Assembly (NCBI RefSeq): GCF_024199795.1
Contig: NZ_JANADK010000001.1
Span: 1,550,001 to 1,614,000, forward strand
Reading direction: 5' to 3'
Origin: Bradyrhizobium sp. CCGB01
GTDB taxonomy: Bacteria > Pseudomonadota > Alphaproteobacteria > Rhizobiales > Xanthobacteraceae
DNA: 64,000 bases
A program made the translations under genes and the position numbers. This document shows, in pieces, positions 20,417 through 28,755 of this stretch; position 1 is the first letter of the stretch; each line of letters opens with the position of its first letter. The notes beneath the pieces are model-generated. The model worked only from the letters and a program-made list of their open reading frames with translations. It did not search any database and was not told the DNA's origin.

Positions 20417-21622
20417 ATGAAGTTCGGCATCTTCTACGAGCTGCAACTGCCAAGGCCCTGGGTGGCGGGCGACGAGCTCGCCCTCTACCAGAACGCGCTC
20501 TCGCAGATGGAACTCGCCGACAAGCTCAATTACGACCACGCCTGGGTCGTCGAGCATCACTTCCTCGAAGAATACTCGCACTCGCCCTCGCCGGAATCCT
20601 TCCTCGCCGCGGCCAGCCAGCGCACGAAGAACATCCGGCTCGGGCACGGCATCCTCCAGCTCACCACCAACCATCCGGCGCGCGTCGCCGAGCGCGTCGC
20701 GGTGCTCGATCTGCTCTCCAACGGCCGTTGCGAATTCGGCATGGGCGAGAGCGCGTCCATCACCGAGCTGACGCCGTTCGGCCGCGATATGGAGACCAAG
20801 AAGGAAGTCTTCGAGGAAGCCGTCCAGGCGATCTTCCCGATGTTCAAGGACGCAGGGTCCGAGCACCACGGCAAGTATTTCGACATCCCCCTGCGCAACG
20901 TCGTGCCGAAACCGGTGCAGAAGCCGCATCCGCCACTGTGGATGGCGTGCTCGCAGCTGCCGACCATCGAGCGCGCCGGCCGCCACGGCTTTGGCGCGCT
21001 CGGTTTCCAGTTCGTCAGCGCGGACGCCGCGCATGCCTGGGTGCATGCCTATTACAATGCCATGACCAAGCGGCTGCACAAATTGGCCGATTACGAGATC
21101 AACCCGAACATGGCGCTGGTCTCCTTCTTCATGTGCGCCAAGACCGACGAGGAGGCGCGGGCGCGGGCCGACGGCGCCACCTTCTTCCAGTTCGCGCTGC
21201 GCTTCTACGGCGCCTCGCAGAACCGCCAGCGTCCCGCGCCCTACACCGTCAACATGTGGGACGAGTACAACAAGTGGAAGCGCGACAATCCGGAAGCGCA
21301 GGAGGCGGCATTGCGCGGCGGCCTGATCGGCTCGCCCGAGACCATCCGCAAGAAGCTGAAGCGCTTCCAGAGCTCGCATATCGACCAGGTCATCCTGCTC
21401 AACCAGGCCGGCAAGAACAGCCACGAGCACATCTGCGAGTCGCTGGAGCTGTTCGGCCGCGAGGTGATGCCGGAATTCCAGAACGACCCGGCCCAGGCCG
21501 CCTGGAAGCGGGGCGTGATGAGCGGCGAGATCAAGCTCGAGGAGATCGACACCGAGGCCTTCACCGACCGCTACGGCAAGCTCGCGATCAACGTGCCGCC
21601 GGCCAGGGCGGCGGCGGAGTAG
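20417..21622 (+). CDS. LLM-class flavin-dependent monooxygenase
   Basis: The 401-residue protein is a bacterial luciferase-like (LLM) TIM-barrel monooxygenase, starting MKFGIFYELQLPRPW with the conserved LADKLNYDHAWVVEHHF segment and the ATVLD-like ERVAVLDLLSNGRCEFGMG region. The family uses reduced flavin and oxygen to oxidise substrates such as alkanes, aldehydes or sulfonates. The substrate is not evident. Start ATG 20417 has GGGAGAG upstream. The gene is divergent from nap, but the FixK2 box is nearer the nap promoter. Confidence 0.88.
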   Translation: MKFGIFYELQLPRPWVAGDELALYQNALSQMELADKLNYDHAWVVEHHFLEEYSHSPSPESFLAAASQRTKNIRLGHGILQLTTNHPARVAERVAVLDLLSNGRCEFGMGESASITELTPFGRDMETKKEVFEEAVQAIFPMFKDAGSEHHGKYFDIPLRNVVPKPVQKPHPPLWMACSQLPTIERAGRHGFGALGFQFVSADAAHAWVHAYYNAMTKRLHKLADYEINPNMALVSFFMCAKTDEEARARADGATFFQFALRFYGASQNRQRPAPYTVNMWDEYNKWKRDNPEAQEAALRGGLIGSPETIRKKLKRFQSSHIDQVILLNQAGKNSHEHICESLELFGREVMPEFQNDPAQAAWKRGVMSGEIKLEEIDTEAFTDRYGKLAINVPPARAAAE

Positions 21623-21740
21623 GGCGCCGTTGCGGACGATGTGGCGGCTGGCATTTCGAAAAGATGCAGTTGAACTGTCCGTTTGAACCGCCAGATTCGT
21701 GGTGATAGGCTTGTCACTCGCATCCGTCCGGGAGGACACC

Positions 21741-21950
21741 ATGACCATGGGATGGTTTGACCGACTGTTAGGAAGGACGTCGGCGCCTGCTACCCGACTT
21801 TTTGCGAAATTTAGCCGGAAATCACGGGCACCGACCGATCCTGATCTTCTGAGGATCGCCAAAGACCGAAGAGGGCATGTCTCGCGGAGGGCCGTGAGGG
21901 ATGAATATAATCGGCTGCTGTTGGAGAAGTACGCGCACGATAAGTCGTGA
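21741..21950 (+). CDS. small hypothetical protein, basic
   Basis: A 69-residue protein, MTMGWFDRLLGRTS at the start, basic and probably helical, with a C-terminal segment LLRIAKDRRGHVSRRAVRDEY. ATG 21741 follows GGGAGGA at good spacing, which supports it over the GTG-type upstream start. Family not recognised. Confidence 0.55.
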   Translation: MTMGWFDRLLGRTSAPATRLFAKFSRKSRAPTDPDLLRIAKDRRGHVSRRAVRDEYNRLLLEKYAHDKS

Positions 21951-22163
21951 TGGCTGATCCGATCCGGTCGTGCCGCGACGTGCCACTCCTGGCGCTCGTT
22001 TCTGGCGCCGGATGCGCCACCAGCATTGAGTGTGCCGAGTCGATCCCAACCGGACGACGCGTGGCAAGGCCGAGCCGCAGGCCAGGTGATATCCCGGCAG
22101 CCCCCGTCTTTCGGCATATCGCCGTTGCTGGTAAAACCGGCGCAAAGCGATAGGGAGAGAACG

Positions 22164-22946
22164 ATGCGGCCCCACGGGATGGCCCTCGATCCGGCGGCTG
22201 GCGATGTCACGCCCGCGGTGCTGGCCATTGGCCGGCCGGATTTCCCAAAAGTCCTGATCGACACGTTGCGCCGGCAGGCCGATGTCGGCCATTGCATGGT
22301 GTTCGCGCTGAGCCGTGCCGGCGCCGCACACTGCCTGCTCGATGCCGGCAACATCCCGATCGGCGGTGATCTCGGCGCCGCCTATGCCGGGCAATTCCAC
22401 GAATCCGATCCCAATCGCGATGCGCTGTTCGAAGGCGAGGGCGGCGCGCCGATCATGCTGCCGGCATTCGCACCGCGCATGTACGGCGCGCGATACCGGA
22501 AAATCTTCTTCCACGATTCCGGCATCGTCGACAAATGCGCCACCGCGATCTGGACTGGCGACACCTGCTTCTACGTCAATTTCTACCGCATTACGGCCCA
22601 GGGCCGCTTCAGCGCCGCGCAGCGCGAGCGGCTCCGGGCGATCGCGCCGGCCATCGGCGCCAGCGTAGCACGCCACTTCCAGCAGGGCGCAACGCCCGAT
22701 CAGACGCTCGACGCGTTGTTCGCGACCCGCGCGCCACTCGCCGCTCTCACCCGGCGCGAGCAGGAGGTGTGTCGGCGCATCCTCGAAGGCTTCAACTCCG
22801 AGGCGATCTCGCAGGCGCTCGGCATCAGCCTGCATTCGACCCTGACCTACCGCAAGCGCGCCTATGAACGGCTCGGCATCTCCTCGCAGAGCGAATTGTT
22901 TTCGATCGTGCTGCGGCTGCTCGCGGGGCCGCGCAGCCTGAACTAG
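22164..22946 (+). CDS. LuxR-family transcriptional regulator
   Basis: The 260-residue protein ends with a LuxR/GerE DNA-binding domain: LTRREQEVCRRILEGFNSEAISQALGISLHSTLTY spans the HTH, though written here as separate parts (LTRREQEVCRRILEGF, then ALGISLHSTLTYRKRAYERL). The N-terminal 170 residues form an uncharacterised sensory region without an obvious receiver or autoinducer domain. ATG 22164 follows GGGAGAGA. No partner gene is evident; the next gene converges from the minus strand. Confidence 0.88.
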   Translation: MRPHGMALDPAAGDVTPAVLAIGRPDFPKVLIDTLRRQADVGHCMVFALSRAGAAHCLLDAGNIPIGGDLGAAYAGQFHESDPNRDALFEGEGGAPIMLPAFAPRMYGARYRKIFFHDSGIVDKCATAIWTGDTCFYVNFYRITAQGRFSAAQRERLRAIAPAIGASVARHFQQGATPDQTLDALFATRAPLAALTRREQEVCRRILEGFNSEAISQALGISLHSTLTYRKRAYERLGISSQSELFSIVLRLLAGPRSLN

Positions 22947-23048
22947 GGAGTACTCTAGGTTCGCGATATCTGCTTCCGAGAGCAAAGCGGACACGCAGTC
23001 CGCCTTCCTGGATAGTCGACTTTTGACCCATCTGCGACATGGGCAGGT

Positions 23049-23426
23049 TCAGCCGACCAGCTGGCAGTGCCCGCTGATGACAGTACCGTCGCGTTTATGC
23101 GCCTTAAGCGTGCCGTCGACGCGGTTGATGAAACCTTGCCAGACAGCGGTCGGGTCGAACAGATGTTGCCAAATGTTGCCGAGCGTAAGCGCCGTCTCAA
23201 AGAACAAGTGCGTATCCGTGGCGTGGACGGCCAAATTGCTTCCGAATGTCCGAGAGTGCATCGTCCCCTCGTCCAGATTAACGGTGACCTGTTCCCCGTT
23301 TAAGTAGACCGAGTTGCGCTCGCCGCCGGTAAGGCCCCGCGCCCAGCATTTCAGATCGATCGTCTCGGCATGTGCAGCCGTTGCAGCTAGCAGCGCTACG
23401 ACGATGATTGTTGCTTTCAGCTTCAC
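23049..23426 (-). CDS. small secreted hypothetical protein
   Basis: The 125-residue product starts with a signal peptide (KLKATIIVVALLAATAAHA, cut before ETIDLKCW) and has two cysteines, near the start and end of the mature part, that could form a disulfide. The start is a GTG at 23426, chosen because the frame upstream lacks similarity to a leader. Probably periplasmic; function unknown. Confidence 0.65.
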   Translation of the reverse strand: MKLKATIIVVALLAATAAHAETIDLKCWARGLTGGERNSVYLNGEQVTVNLDEGTMHSRTFGSNLAVHATDTHLFFETALTLGNIWQHLFDPTAVWQGFINRVDGTLKAHKRDGTVISGHCQLVG

Positions 23427-23541
23427 ACTTATCTCGTCGCTTTGTGACGGCCCCGCCGGGGGTTCGGACACGGCAGGACATTCGATGACTTTGCCGAAAT
23501 TTCGGTGTCGCCTTCGAAGGATGTGCAGAGGACTCAGTCGT

Positions 23542-23751
23542 TCAGAGATGAGCACGCGACAATAGCCATCCCATGATCTTCTGATACGGATCGCGACGAC
23601 TGCGGACGAATGCGTTCTCGTTCTGCTGAGCGGCGGTCCTGGCGAATTCAGAAATCCCCTCCATAGACTGCCGTTTATCCCTCGGAAGCTTCGCCCATTG
23701 GCGAATGATCTTCCGGCGGGCTTCGCGTTGCTTCTCCCTTACGTCAGGCAT
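23542..23751 (-). CDS. small hypothetical basic protein
   Basis: A 69-residue Arg/Lys-rich protein (MPDVREKQREARRKIIRQWAK). ATG 23751 is preceded by AAGGAGCG at 6-7 bases, a strong ribosome binding site that argues the gene is real. It lies upstream of the secreted gene 23049-23426 on the same strand. No family recognised. Confidence 0.55.
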   Translation of the reverse strand: MPDVREKQREARRKIIRQWAKLPRDKRQSMEGISEFARTAAQQNENAFVRSRRDPYQKIMGWLLSRAHL

Positions 23752-23934
23752 CGGGACGCTCCTTGAAGAGGATTATTCCGGTCGACCTGGTATTGTTTGG
23801 GCTCACTAAAACTTCAACGTCCAATCAAATACTCTTAGCCCCTCTGATCGTGCAGCGCTATACACGGGAGCTAGTCTCATATTGGCTTTGCAGGCCCACC
23901 GCCCTAGAATTGCGGCGATCGCAGGACGGGCGAA

Positions 23935-24357
23935 ATGCAGTATGTTTGCGACGCGCCGAAGGGCAAGACCTGGTTCCGTATCGAGACGGAAGGTGAAGCG
24001 ATGTATGAGTCGCGCCTGATGGGCCACACAGTTGAGAAATATTTCCGCCGCGAGCGGGAGAAGGCAGTCCAGTCCTGGCGTCCCGAGCGGCCCAACGCGA
24101 TCGAGCGCGACATCGGCCTCGAGGCCCATGTACAGCGAGAGATGCCGCTTTTCCTCACGCTGCGCGACATGGAGGGCAATGCACTAACTACAGCGATGCT
24201 GCCACCGGGTGGCAAAGATCGCGACGGGTTCCGGATCATCATCGTTGCCGCATCCAATGCCGATCCTTATCCTCAGCAGGACGCGGCCATCGCTGCACTG
24301 GGAGCGCATTTCGGTCTTACACTCGATCGCAACCGCTGCTTCCCCTACGGCCGCTAA
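23935..24357 (+). CDS. conserved hypothetical protein
   Basis: The 140-residue soluble protein begins MQYVCDAPKGKTWFRIETEG and contains a run AALGAHFGLTLDRNRCFPYGR at the C-terminus. AGGACGGGC precedes the ATG. Predicted alpha/beta, no membrane part and no motif I can name. It appears as a lone gene in a stretch rich in small hypotheticals. Confidence 0.6.
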   Translation: MQYVCDAPKGKTWFRIETEGEAMYESRLMGHTVEKYFRREREKAVQSWRPERPNAIERDIGLEAHVQREMPLFLTLRDMEGNALTTAMLPPGGKDRDGFRIIIVAASNADPYPQQDAAIAALGAHFGLTLDRNRCFPYGR

Positions 24358-24756
24358 GGAGCCTGACAAGTATCGCCGCTTGATTGGAGCGATGTCGGCT
24401 CATGGCCCAAAGCCGAACAACGAGGCGCCCATCGTCACGTCGGCTGTCGGTGGTAAGCCGGACGCGGGGCTGCCTTCGCCTCGACTACCGCTTGTGACCC
24501 GAAGCGGGCCTTGCCTTAGGCCGCCTCGGATGTCCACCCCGCTCGCATCTCGCGCCGTCTGCGTTTGGAACTGAAACATTTTCTAGCCTGAATGATTTAC
24601 TCCCGGGGCTTCGCAAGATGCGAGGCATTCATGAACCCTGTTTCGGCGAGCGACGTGTTCCTTACGGGCACCACGTTCCTGATTGAGATTGGGTTTTTCA
24701 TCCTGATCGGAATGTTCTGAACGCGCTATTGGGATGATGCGCAGCGGGTGCGAGGT
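24358..24756. other. gene-sparse stretch with one possible micro-ORF
   Basis: No gene longer than about 100 bases is convincing. The only item of note is the 29-codon ORF at 24631-24720, listed separately. Confidence 0.5.
24631..24720 (+). CDS. possible 29-residue membrane peptide
   Basis: An ORF MNPVSASDVFLTGTTF.. continues with a hydrophobic stretch LIEIGFFILIGMF and stops at TGA 24718-24720. GAGG lies 5 bases before the ATG. It has the size and form of a small inner-membrane peptide, but there is no other support and it could be chance. Confidence 0.3.
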   Translation: MNPVSASDVFLTGTTFLIEIGFFILIGMF

Positions 24757-24966
24757 CTAGTTCTCCTCGAACTTGATGGTTGAGACCGGCCATCTTCCGT
24801 CATGCCCCTTGATTGAAATCCGAAGCCCGTGCAATTCATCCAGCCAAACGTTCTCGACCGTGCCTGCCTTTCCGTCGGTAAGGACGACGGTTTTGCCGAT
24901 CAATTCGGATTGCGCCTTACCGTACTCGTTCAAGATCGTCGATGCGCGAAGCTTCACCGGCGGCAT
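24757..24966 (-). CDS. small hypothetical protein, PRC-barrel-like
   Basis: A 69-residue protein. The segment IGKTVVLTDGKAGTVENVWLD followed by GLRISIKGHDGRWPVSTIKF resembles the beta-barrel of PRC-type domains (small domains that bind RNA or photosystem parts), but only by eye. It overlaps the end of the next upstream gene by about 50 bases, which suggests coupling, or that one of the two starts is wrong. A GTG three codons in (24957) is an alternative. Confidence 0.5.
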   Translation of the reverse strand: MPPVKLRASTILNEYGKAQSELIGKTVVLTDGKAGTVENVWLDELHGLRISIKGHDGRWPVSTIKFEEN

Positions 24967-25174
24967 CGTTCATCCATGTTCGGCCGAGCCGACTGCGGCT
25001 CAACCGCGCGGCTTGTTCCAATGCTCGGGCGCTTCGATCGCGGAGCCGATCGATTTGCGCTCTCAGACTCGCCGGTAGTTTCGGCTCTGGTTTCAGCGAC
25101 GCACGTAATCTCTCGCCGATCTCTCGAATGATGGCCCGACAGTGTATATGGTCAATGTCAATTCGGTTGCGCAT
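24917..25174 (-). CDS. small hypothetical protein, coiled/helical
   Basis: The 85-residue product starts MRNRIDIDHIHCRAIIREIG and is almost all helical and charged (SLRAQIDRLRDRSARALEQA). AAGG lies about 8 bases upstream of ATG 25174. Proteins of this look are common in Bradyrhizobium, with no known role. It overlaps the start of 24757-24966 by 50 bases in another frame. Confidence 0.45.
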   Translation of the reverse strand: MRNRIDIDHIHCRAIIREIGERLRASLKPEPKLPASLRAQIDRLRDRSARALEQAARLSRSRLGRTWMNDAAGEASRIDDLERVR

Positions 25175-25219
25175 GACGGAGCCTTCGATTCCGCCAGCCC
25201 CCCGTGCACTCCCCCGCAA

Positions 25220-25583
25220 CCGATCGGGGCACTGCTGGCGATTTTAATTGAAACCGAAGACCGTCGCTTTTTGCTATCTGCGCGAGCGCTTGTATTAAGA
25301 ACAGCGGGTCGTTCGCCACGACCTTTGGCTATCCGCGACATGCGCCGTGTTACTACCGGCGAGCGACGGCCTCACTTTTTCTAAAGCCTGGCGGACGCTT
25401 TCGTTCCTCAATTTCTGATCGCGACCGATATGTTCCATTTCGAAAGAGGAACCTGCCCAGCGGCTAGTCGCTGGCGCCATGGAAGCAGCTTCCGATGCGG
25501 CCGAAAACATTGGGGTGCAGCGTTCGGGAACCATTTCTGAGAGTGCCCGGTTAGTTCATGGCGCGATAAAGGGGACCATCGTC
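25220..25583. other. intergenic stretch without clear gene
   Basis: Short frames exist on both strands but none has a ribosome binding site, a recognisable domain or natural composition. I see no repeat or RNA gene. Confidence 0.45.
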
Positions 25584-25757
25584 ATGAGGACCAAATATCT
25601 CGCTGCGATTGCGATAGCTGTTCTTGCTTGTAGTGGGCTGGTCGTGAATTCCGTCGGCTCGCTTCATCGCGAAAAGCAGTCCACGCCGAGCGCCATACAG
25701 GTGGCGGACCGATTAGCTGGGTCCTTGGATCCGTATTTGATACGGTCTGGTAGCTAA
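25584..25757 (+). CDS. small membrane-anchored or secreted protein
   Basis: A 57-residue product, MRTKYLAAIAIAVLACSGLV at the N-terminus, with a signal-anchor and a short polar tail. AAGGGGA precedes ATG 25584 by 8 bases. A lipobox is not convincing. Function unknown. Confidence 0.5.
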   Translation: MRTKYLAAIAIAVLACSGLVVNSVGSLHREKQSTPSAIQVADRLAGSLDPYLIRSGS

Positions 25758-26137
25758 AACGGTCGGTGTAACTCAGAAATGCATTGGCGGCGCTGCTTAA
25801 GTCATTGGGCAACGCGCCCGATCGGCAAGCAAGGCTGTAACGCCTTTGCCTCACATCCTATCGCGCTCGCCTCCATACGTCGCGTTCCTCGTCTGTCGGA
25901 TTCAACGCTGCCTCTGCCTACGCTGCAACTTCGTGTCCGTTACTTCCGATATTGGTTCTTTGGCGACTACCGATGATGCGGCGCTGTCGTGAATAACCAG
26001 TCGCCAACCAATTAACGAACTCATCGTCTTTGGTCATGGCCTGCTCAACTTCCAGTCCAGTCGGCTTAGGGCGTGCGGCCAACAGATTAAATGCTGCCTC
26101 AGCAGATGACAATCTGCCGAACGTCGGCTTGCGGCTC
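25758..26137. other. intergenic stretch without clear gene
   Basis: I find only short frames without support on either strand. One minus-strand frame starting at 26040 (MTKDDEFVNWLATGYSRQRR) looks slightly protein-like but has no good ribosome binding site. Confidence 0.4.
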
Positions 26138-26800
26138 TTAGCCCACGTGCTCACCGATAGGCCCAGCTTCGGCCAGCTGCGCAGCTCCAATGATTTGTGT
26201 TCCCGGCTTGCCGGCAACAGCCGCGTCGATGAGCCGGCGGGCCACGTTGGTCACCGAGCTGATGCGCGCAACGCGCGGCAACAGGGGGGACGCGAAGCTC
26301 AAGACGTTCCGCACCGCGCGCTGGACCGGCCTGCTTTCGGCCCGCTCGCCATCCAGGAAACCTGGCCGCAGGATCGTCAGGGACGGGAAAGCGAGCGCCC
26401 CGATCGCCTCCTCCACCTCGCCCTTCGTCCGTGTGTAGAGAAACGGGGATCGCGGGTCGGCGCCCAAGGACGACACCAGCGCGAACCGACCGACTCCAGC
26501 GTCGCGCAGCCGCCGCGCGATCAGCAGCACCAGTTCGTAGTCGACCGCTCGAAATGCTGCTGCCGACCCTGCCGCCGCCCGCGTCGTGCCGAGCGCGCAG
26601 ATTGCGCCGTCGGCTCGCCATTCCTCACCGCCGGCACCAGCAATCAGATCATCGAGCCGAGGATTGGCTATCCGCTCCTCGGGCGGCATCGCACGCCGCG
26701 TCGGCGCGATGATGCGCGTGATGCGAGGGTCCGTAAGGGCGAGCCTCATCGCGCGGCCGCCAACCAGCCCCGTCGCGCCTACGATGAGCAATGTGGTCAT
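26138..26800 (-). CDS. NAD(P)-binding Rossmann protein (atypical SDR)
   Basis: The 220-residue protein starts MTTLLIVGATGLVGG with the dinucleotide-binding GxxGxxG motif (GATGLVGG), and has the NAD(P)H-binding / HTATIP2-like pattern (FALVSSLGADPRSPFLYTRT, with Tyr and Lys of the family in YTRTKGEVE). The last part LTILRPGFLDGERAE is typical. It may be an oxidoreductase or a redox sensor. ATG 26800 has GGGA 5 bases upstream. Its upstream region holds three tandem 15-base repeats. Confidence 0.82.
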   Translation of the reverse strand: MTTLLIVGATGLVGGRAMRLALTDPRITRIIAPTRRAMPPEERIANPRLDDLIAGAGGEEWRADGAICALGTTRAAAGSAAAFRAVDYELVLLIARRLRDAGVGRFALVSSLGADPRSPFLYTRTKGEVEEAIGALAFPSLTILRPGFLDGERAESRPVQRAVRNVLSFASPLLPRVARISSVTNVARRLIDAAVAGKPGTQIIGAAQLAEAGPIGEHVG

Positions 26801-26812
26801 GATCATCCCGTC

Positions 26813-26857
26813 TTGGATTTGCAGATTTTGGATTTGCAGATCTTGGATTTGCCGGCC
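26813..26857. repeat. three tandem 15-bp repeats
   Basis: Three adjacent copies of the unit TTGGATTTGCAGATT, the third diverging at its 3' end, lie 13 bases upstream of the start of the minus-strand SDR gene. They could bind a regulator or simply mark replication slippage. Confidence 0.8.
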
Positions 26858-27087
26858 GAGTGTACAGGAACCGGTTGCCACGGCAACTTCGACGCCTGCG
26901 TCGCGACGATCTCCAAACCTGGCATGTATCGAGGTTGTGCCGCGGGGAATTCCTTGCCGCTTTGTCCCGTCAACCTGACTTGCAAGTAAATGCTCTTCTC
27001 CCGTCTGTCCCCATCGCTAGGGACAGACGCCCGCACCGTAGTGCGCTAGTCTGGCCCCAAGGACACAACAATCCAGAGGAAACGGCC

Positions 27088-28251
27088 TTGAGCACCGCGC
27101 CGCGCATCGACATCGACCCTGCTTCGTTCTGGGCCGATCCCTATCCGATGCTTGCAAGAATGCGCAAGGAGGCGCCGATCGCCTTCGTGCCGCAGCTCGG
27201 TTCGACGCTGCTGACCAGCCGCGACGACATCTCGATCTCCGAGAAGCAGATCGACGTGTTCTCCTCGCACCAGCCCGCCGGCCTGATGAATCGGCTGATG
27301 GGCCACAACATGATGCGCAAGGACGGCGAGGCGCATCAGGTCGAGCGGCGCGCGATGTTTCCGACGGTGTCGCCGAAGACGGTGAAGGCGCACTGGACCG
27401 CGCTGTTCCAGGCTCATGCCGACCGCATTCTCGATTGCGTAGAGCCCGGGCGGATCGACTTCATGCGCGACTTCGCGTTGCCGTTCTCGGGCGAATGCCT
27501 GAAGTCGATCACCGGCCTCACCAATATCGGCTTTGGCGACATGGACGCGTGGTCGCAAGGCATGATCGAGGGCATCGCCAACTATTCCGGCGATCCCGCT
27601 GTCGAAGCGCGCTGCCATGCGGCCACATCAGGCATCGATGCCGCGATCGACGACATCCTGCCGGTGATGCGCAAGAACCCCGACCAGAGCATTCTCGGCG
27701 TGCTCCTCGCCGCCGGCATGCCGATGGAGAGCGTGCGCGCCAACGTCAAGCTTGCGATCTCGGGCGGCCAGAACGAACCGCGCAAGGCGATCGCCGGCAC
27801 GGTGTGGGCGCTGCTGAGCCATCCCGATCAGCTCGATCTGGTGCGCAAGGGCGAGGTGTCCTGGCTCGAGGCGTTCGAGGAATACGCCCGCTGGATCTCG
27901 CCGATCGGCATGTCGCCGCGGCGCATCGCAAAGCCGTGGTCGATCCGCGACGTGACGTTCGAAACCGATGAGCGCGTGTTCCTGATGTTCGGCTCTGCCA
28001 ACCGCGACGAGAAACATTTTGAGCGGGCCGATCAGTTCGACGTGCGGCGTGATACGTCCAAGAGCGTCGCCTTCGGCGCCGGCCCGCACTTCTGCGCCGG
28101 CGCCTGGGCTTCGCGCGCCATGATCGCCGACGTCGCGCTGCCGACGGTGTTCGCGCGTGCCAAACAGCTCGAGATCGCCGGTGACGAGCCGGTGCGCATC
28201 GGCGGCTGGGCGTTTAGGGGCTTGCAGAATTTGCCGGTGAAGTGGCACTAG
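27088..28251 (+). CDS. cytochrome P450
   Basis: A heme-thiolate monooxygenase of 387 residues. The heme-binding motif is FGAGPHFCAG with Cys336 as ligand, and the K-helix ExxR is seen in EYAR. The I-helix carries ISGGQNEPRKA where most P450s have an A/G-G-x-D/E-T oxygen-activation motif, so the usual Thr is missing. No redox partner gene is next to it. The start is a TTG at 27088 with AGAGGA before it; earlier in-frame codons give a leader without P450 character. Substrate unknown. Confidence 0.92.
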   Translation: MSTAPRIDIDPASFWADPYPMLARMRKEAPIAFVPQLGSTLLTSRDDISISEKQIDVFSSHQPAGLMNRLMGHNMMRKDGEAHQVERRAMFPTVSPKTVKAHWTALFQAHADRILDCVEPGRIDFMRDFALPFSGECLKSITGLTNIGFGDMDAWSQGMIEGIANYSGDPAVEARCHAATSGIDAAIDDILPVMRKNPDQSILGVLLAAGMPMESVRANVKLAISGGQNEPRKAIAGTVWALLSHPDQLDLVRKGEVSWLEAFEEYARWISPIGMSPRRIAKPWSIRDVTFETDERVFLMFGSANRDEKHFERADQFDVRRDTSKSVAFGAGPHFCAGAWASRAMIADVALPTVFARAKQLEIAGDEPVRIGGWAFRGLQNLPVKWH

Positions 28252-28268
28252 CTTGCAAAGTCGTGCGG

Positions 28269-28374
28269 TGTCATCGCCCTGCTTGACCGGGCGATCCAGT
28301 ACGCCGCGGCAGTCGTGTGAAGCATCGGCATCTCTGGAATACTGGATTCCCCGCCTTCGCGGGAATGACAGTGA
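28269..28374. repeat. extragenic palindromic repeat
   Basis: The element begins GTCATCGCCCTGCTTGACC and holds CTGGATTCCCCGCCTTCGCGG near its end, a sequence type found many times in Bradyrhizobium intergenic DNA. It occupies part of the 504-base gap between the P450 and ssuA genes. Confidence 0.75.
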
Positions 28375-28630
28375 GGTGGTGGAACGAGCTTTTCGCCTCA
28401 GCAGCCCCGGTCCGCCATGATGCCATCATGCCCCTGTTTTGCCCGACGAGTCAAATCGACTTCGGATAATACGTAAGTCGTTGATTTCCCATGCTCCGGC
28501 TACTGTGCATGGGGTTGTTTTCGCAGATTTGGTTCCGGTCGCGAGTCCCAAGGCGCGAACGCGCTCGGCCTTCACATCCGCGTGCAGAAAAATTCCATCT
28601 TCATTGGTGCGGCCGCTTGAAAGATTAATC

Positions 28631-28726
28631 ATGCGCGCCGCCACGCGCGCAGTGCTCGCATCGCTATTTTTCCGCGTGTCTCGACACCTCCGCCGCTCCG
28701 CACCATCATTCTCGAAACGTGAATGA
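28631..28726 (+). CDS. possible 31-residue leader peptide of the ssu operon
   Basis: ATG 28631 opens a short frame MRAATRAVLASLFFRVSRHL.. that ends with TGA 29 bases before the ssuA start. GAAAG precedes the ATG. Its position, Arg-rich composition and the motif RVSRHLRR are those expected of a translation-controlled leader upstream of sulfur genes. There is no independent support for translation. Confidence 0.3.
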   Translation: MRAATRAVLASLFFRVSRHLRRSAPSFSKRE

Positions 28727-28755
28727 TGACGGCCGCACGCGGCCCGGAGTGTTGA

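Noticed and set aside
25093..25341. Minus-strand 82-codon frame and the frame at 25295-25534
   Set aside because: No ribosome binding site or domain; they overlap each other and other small genes.
26860..27087. N-terminal extension of the P450
   Set aside because: 76 extra codons upstream of the TTG at 27088 do not resemble P450s, and AGAGGA marks the TTG.
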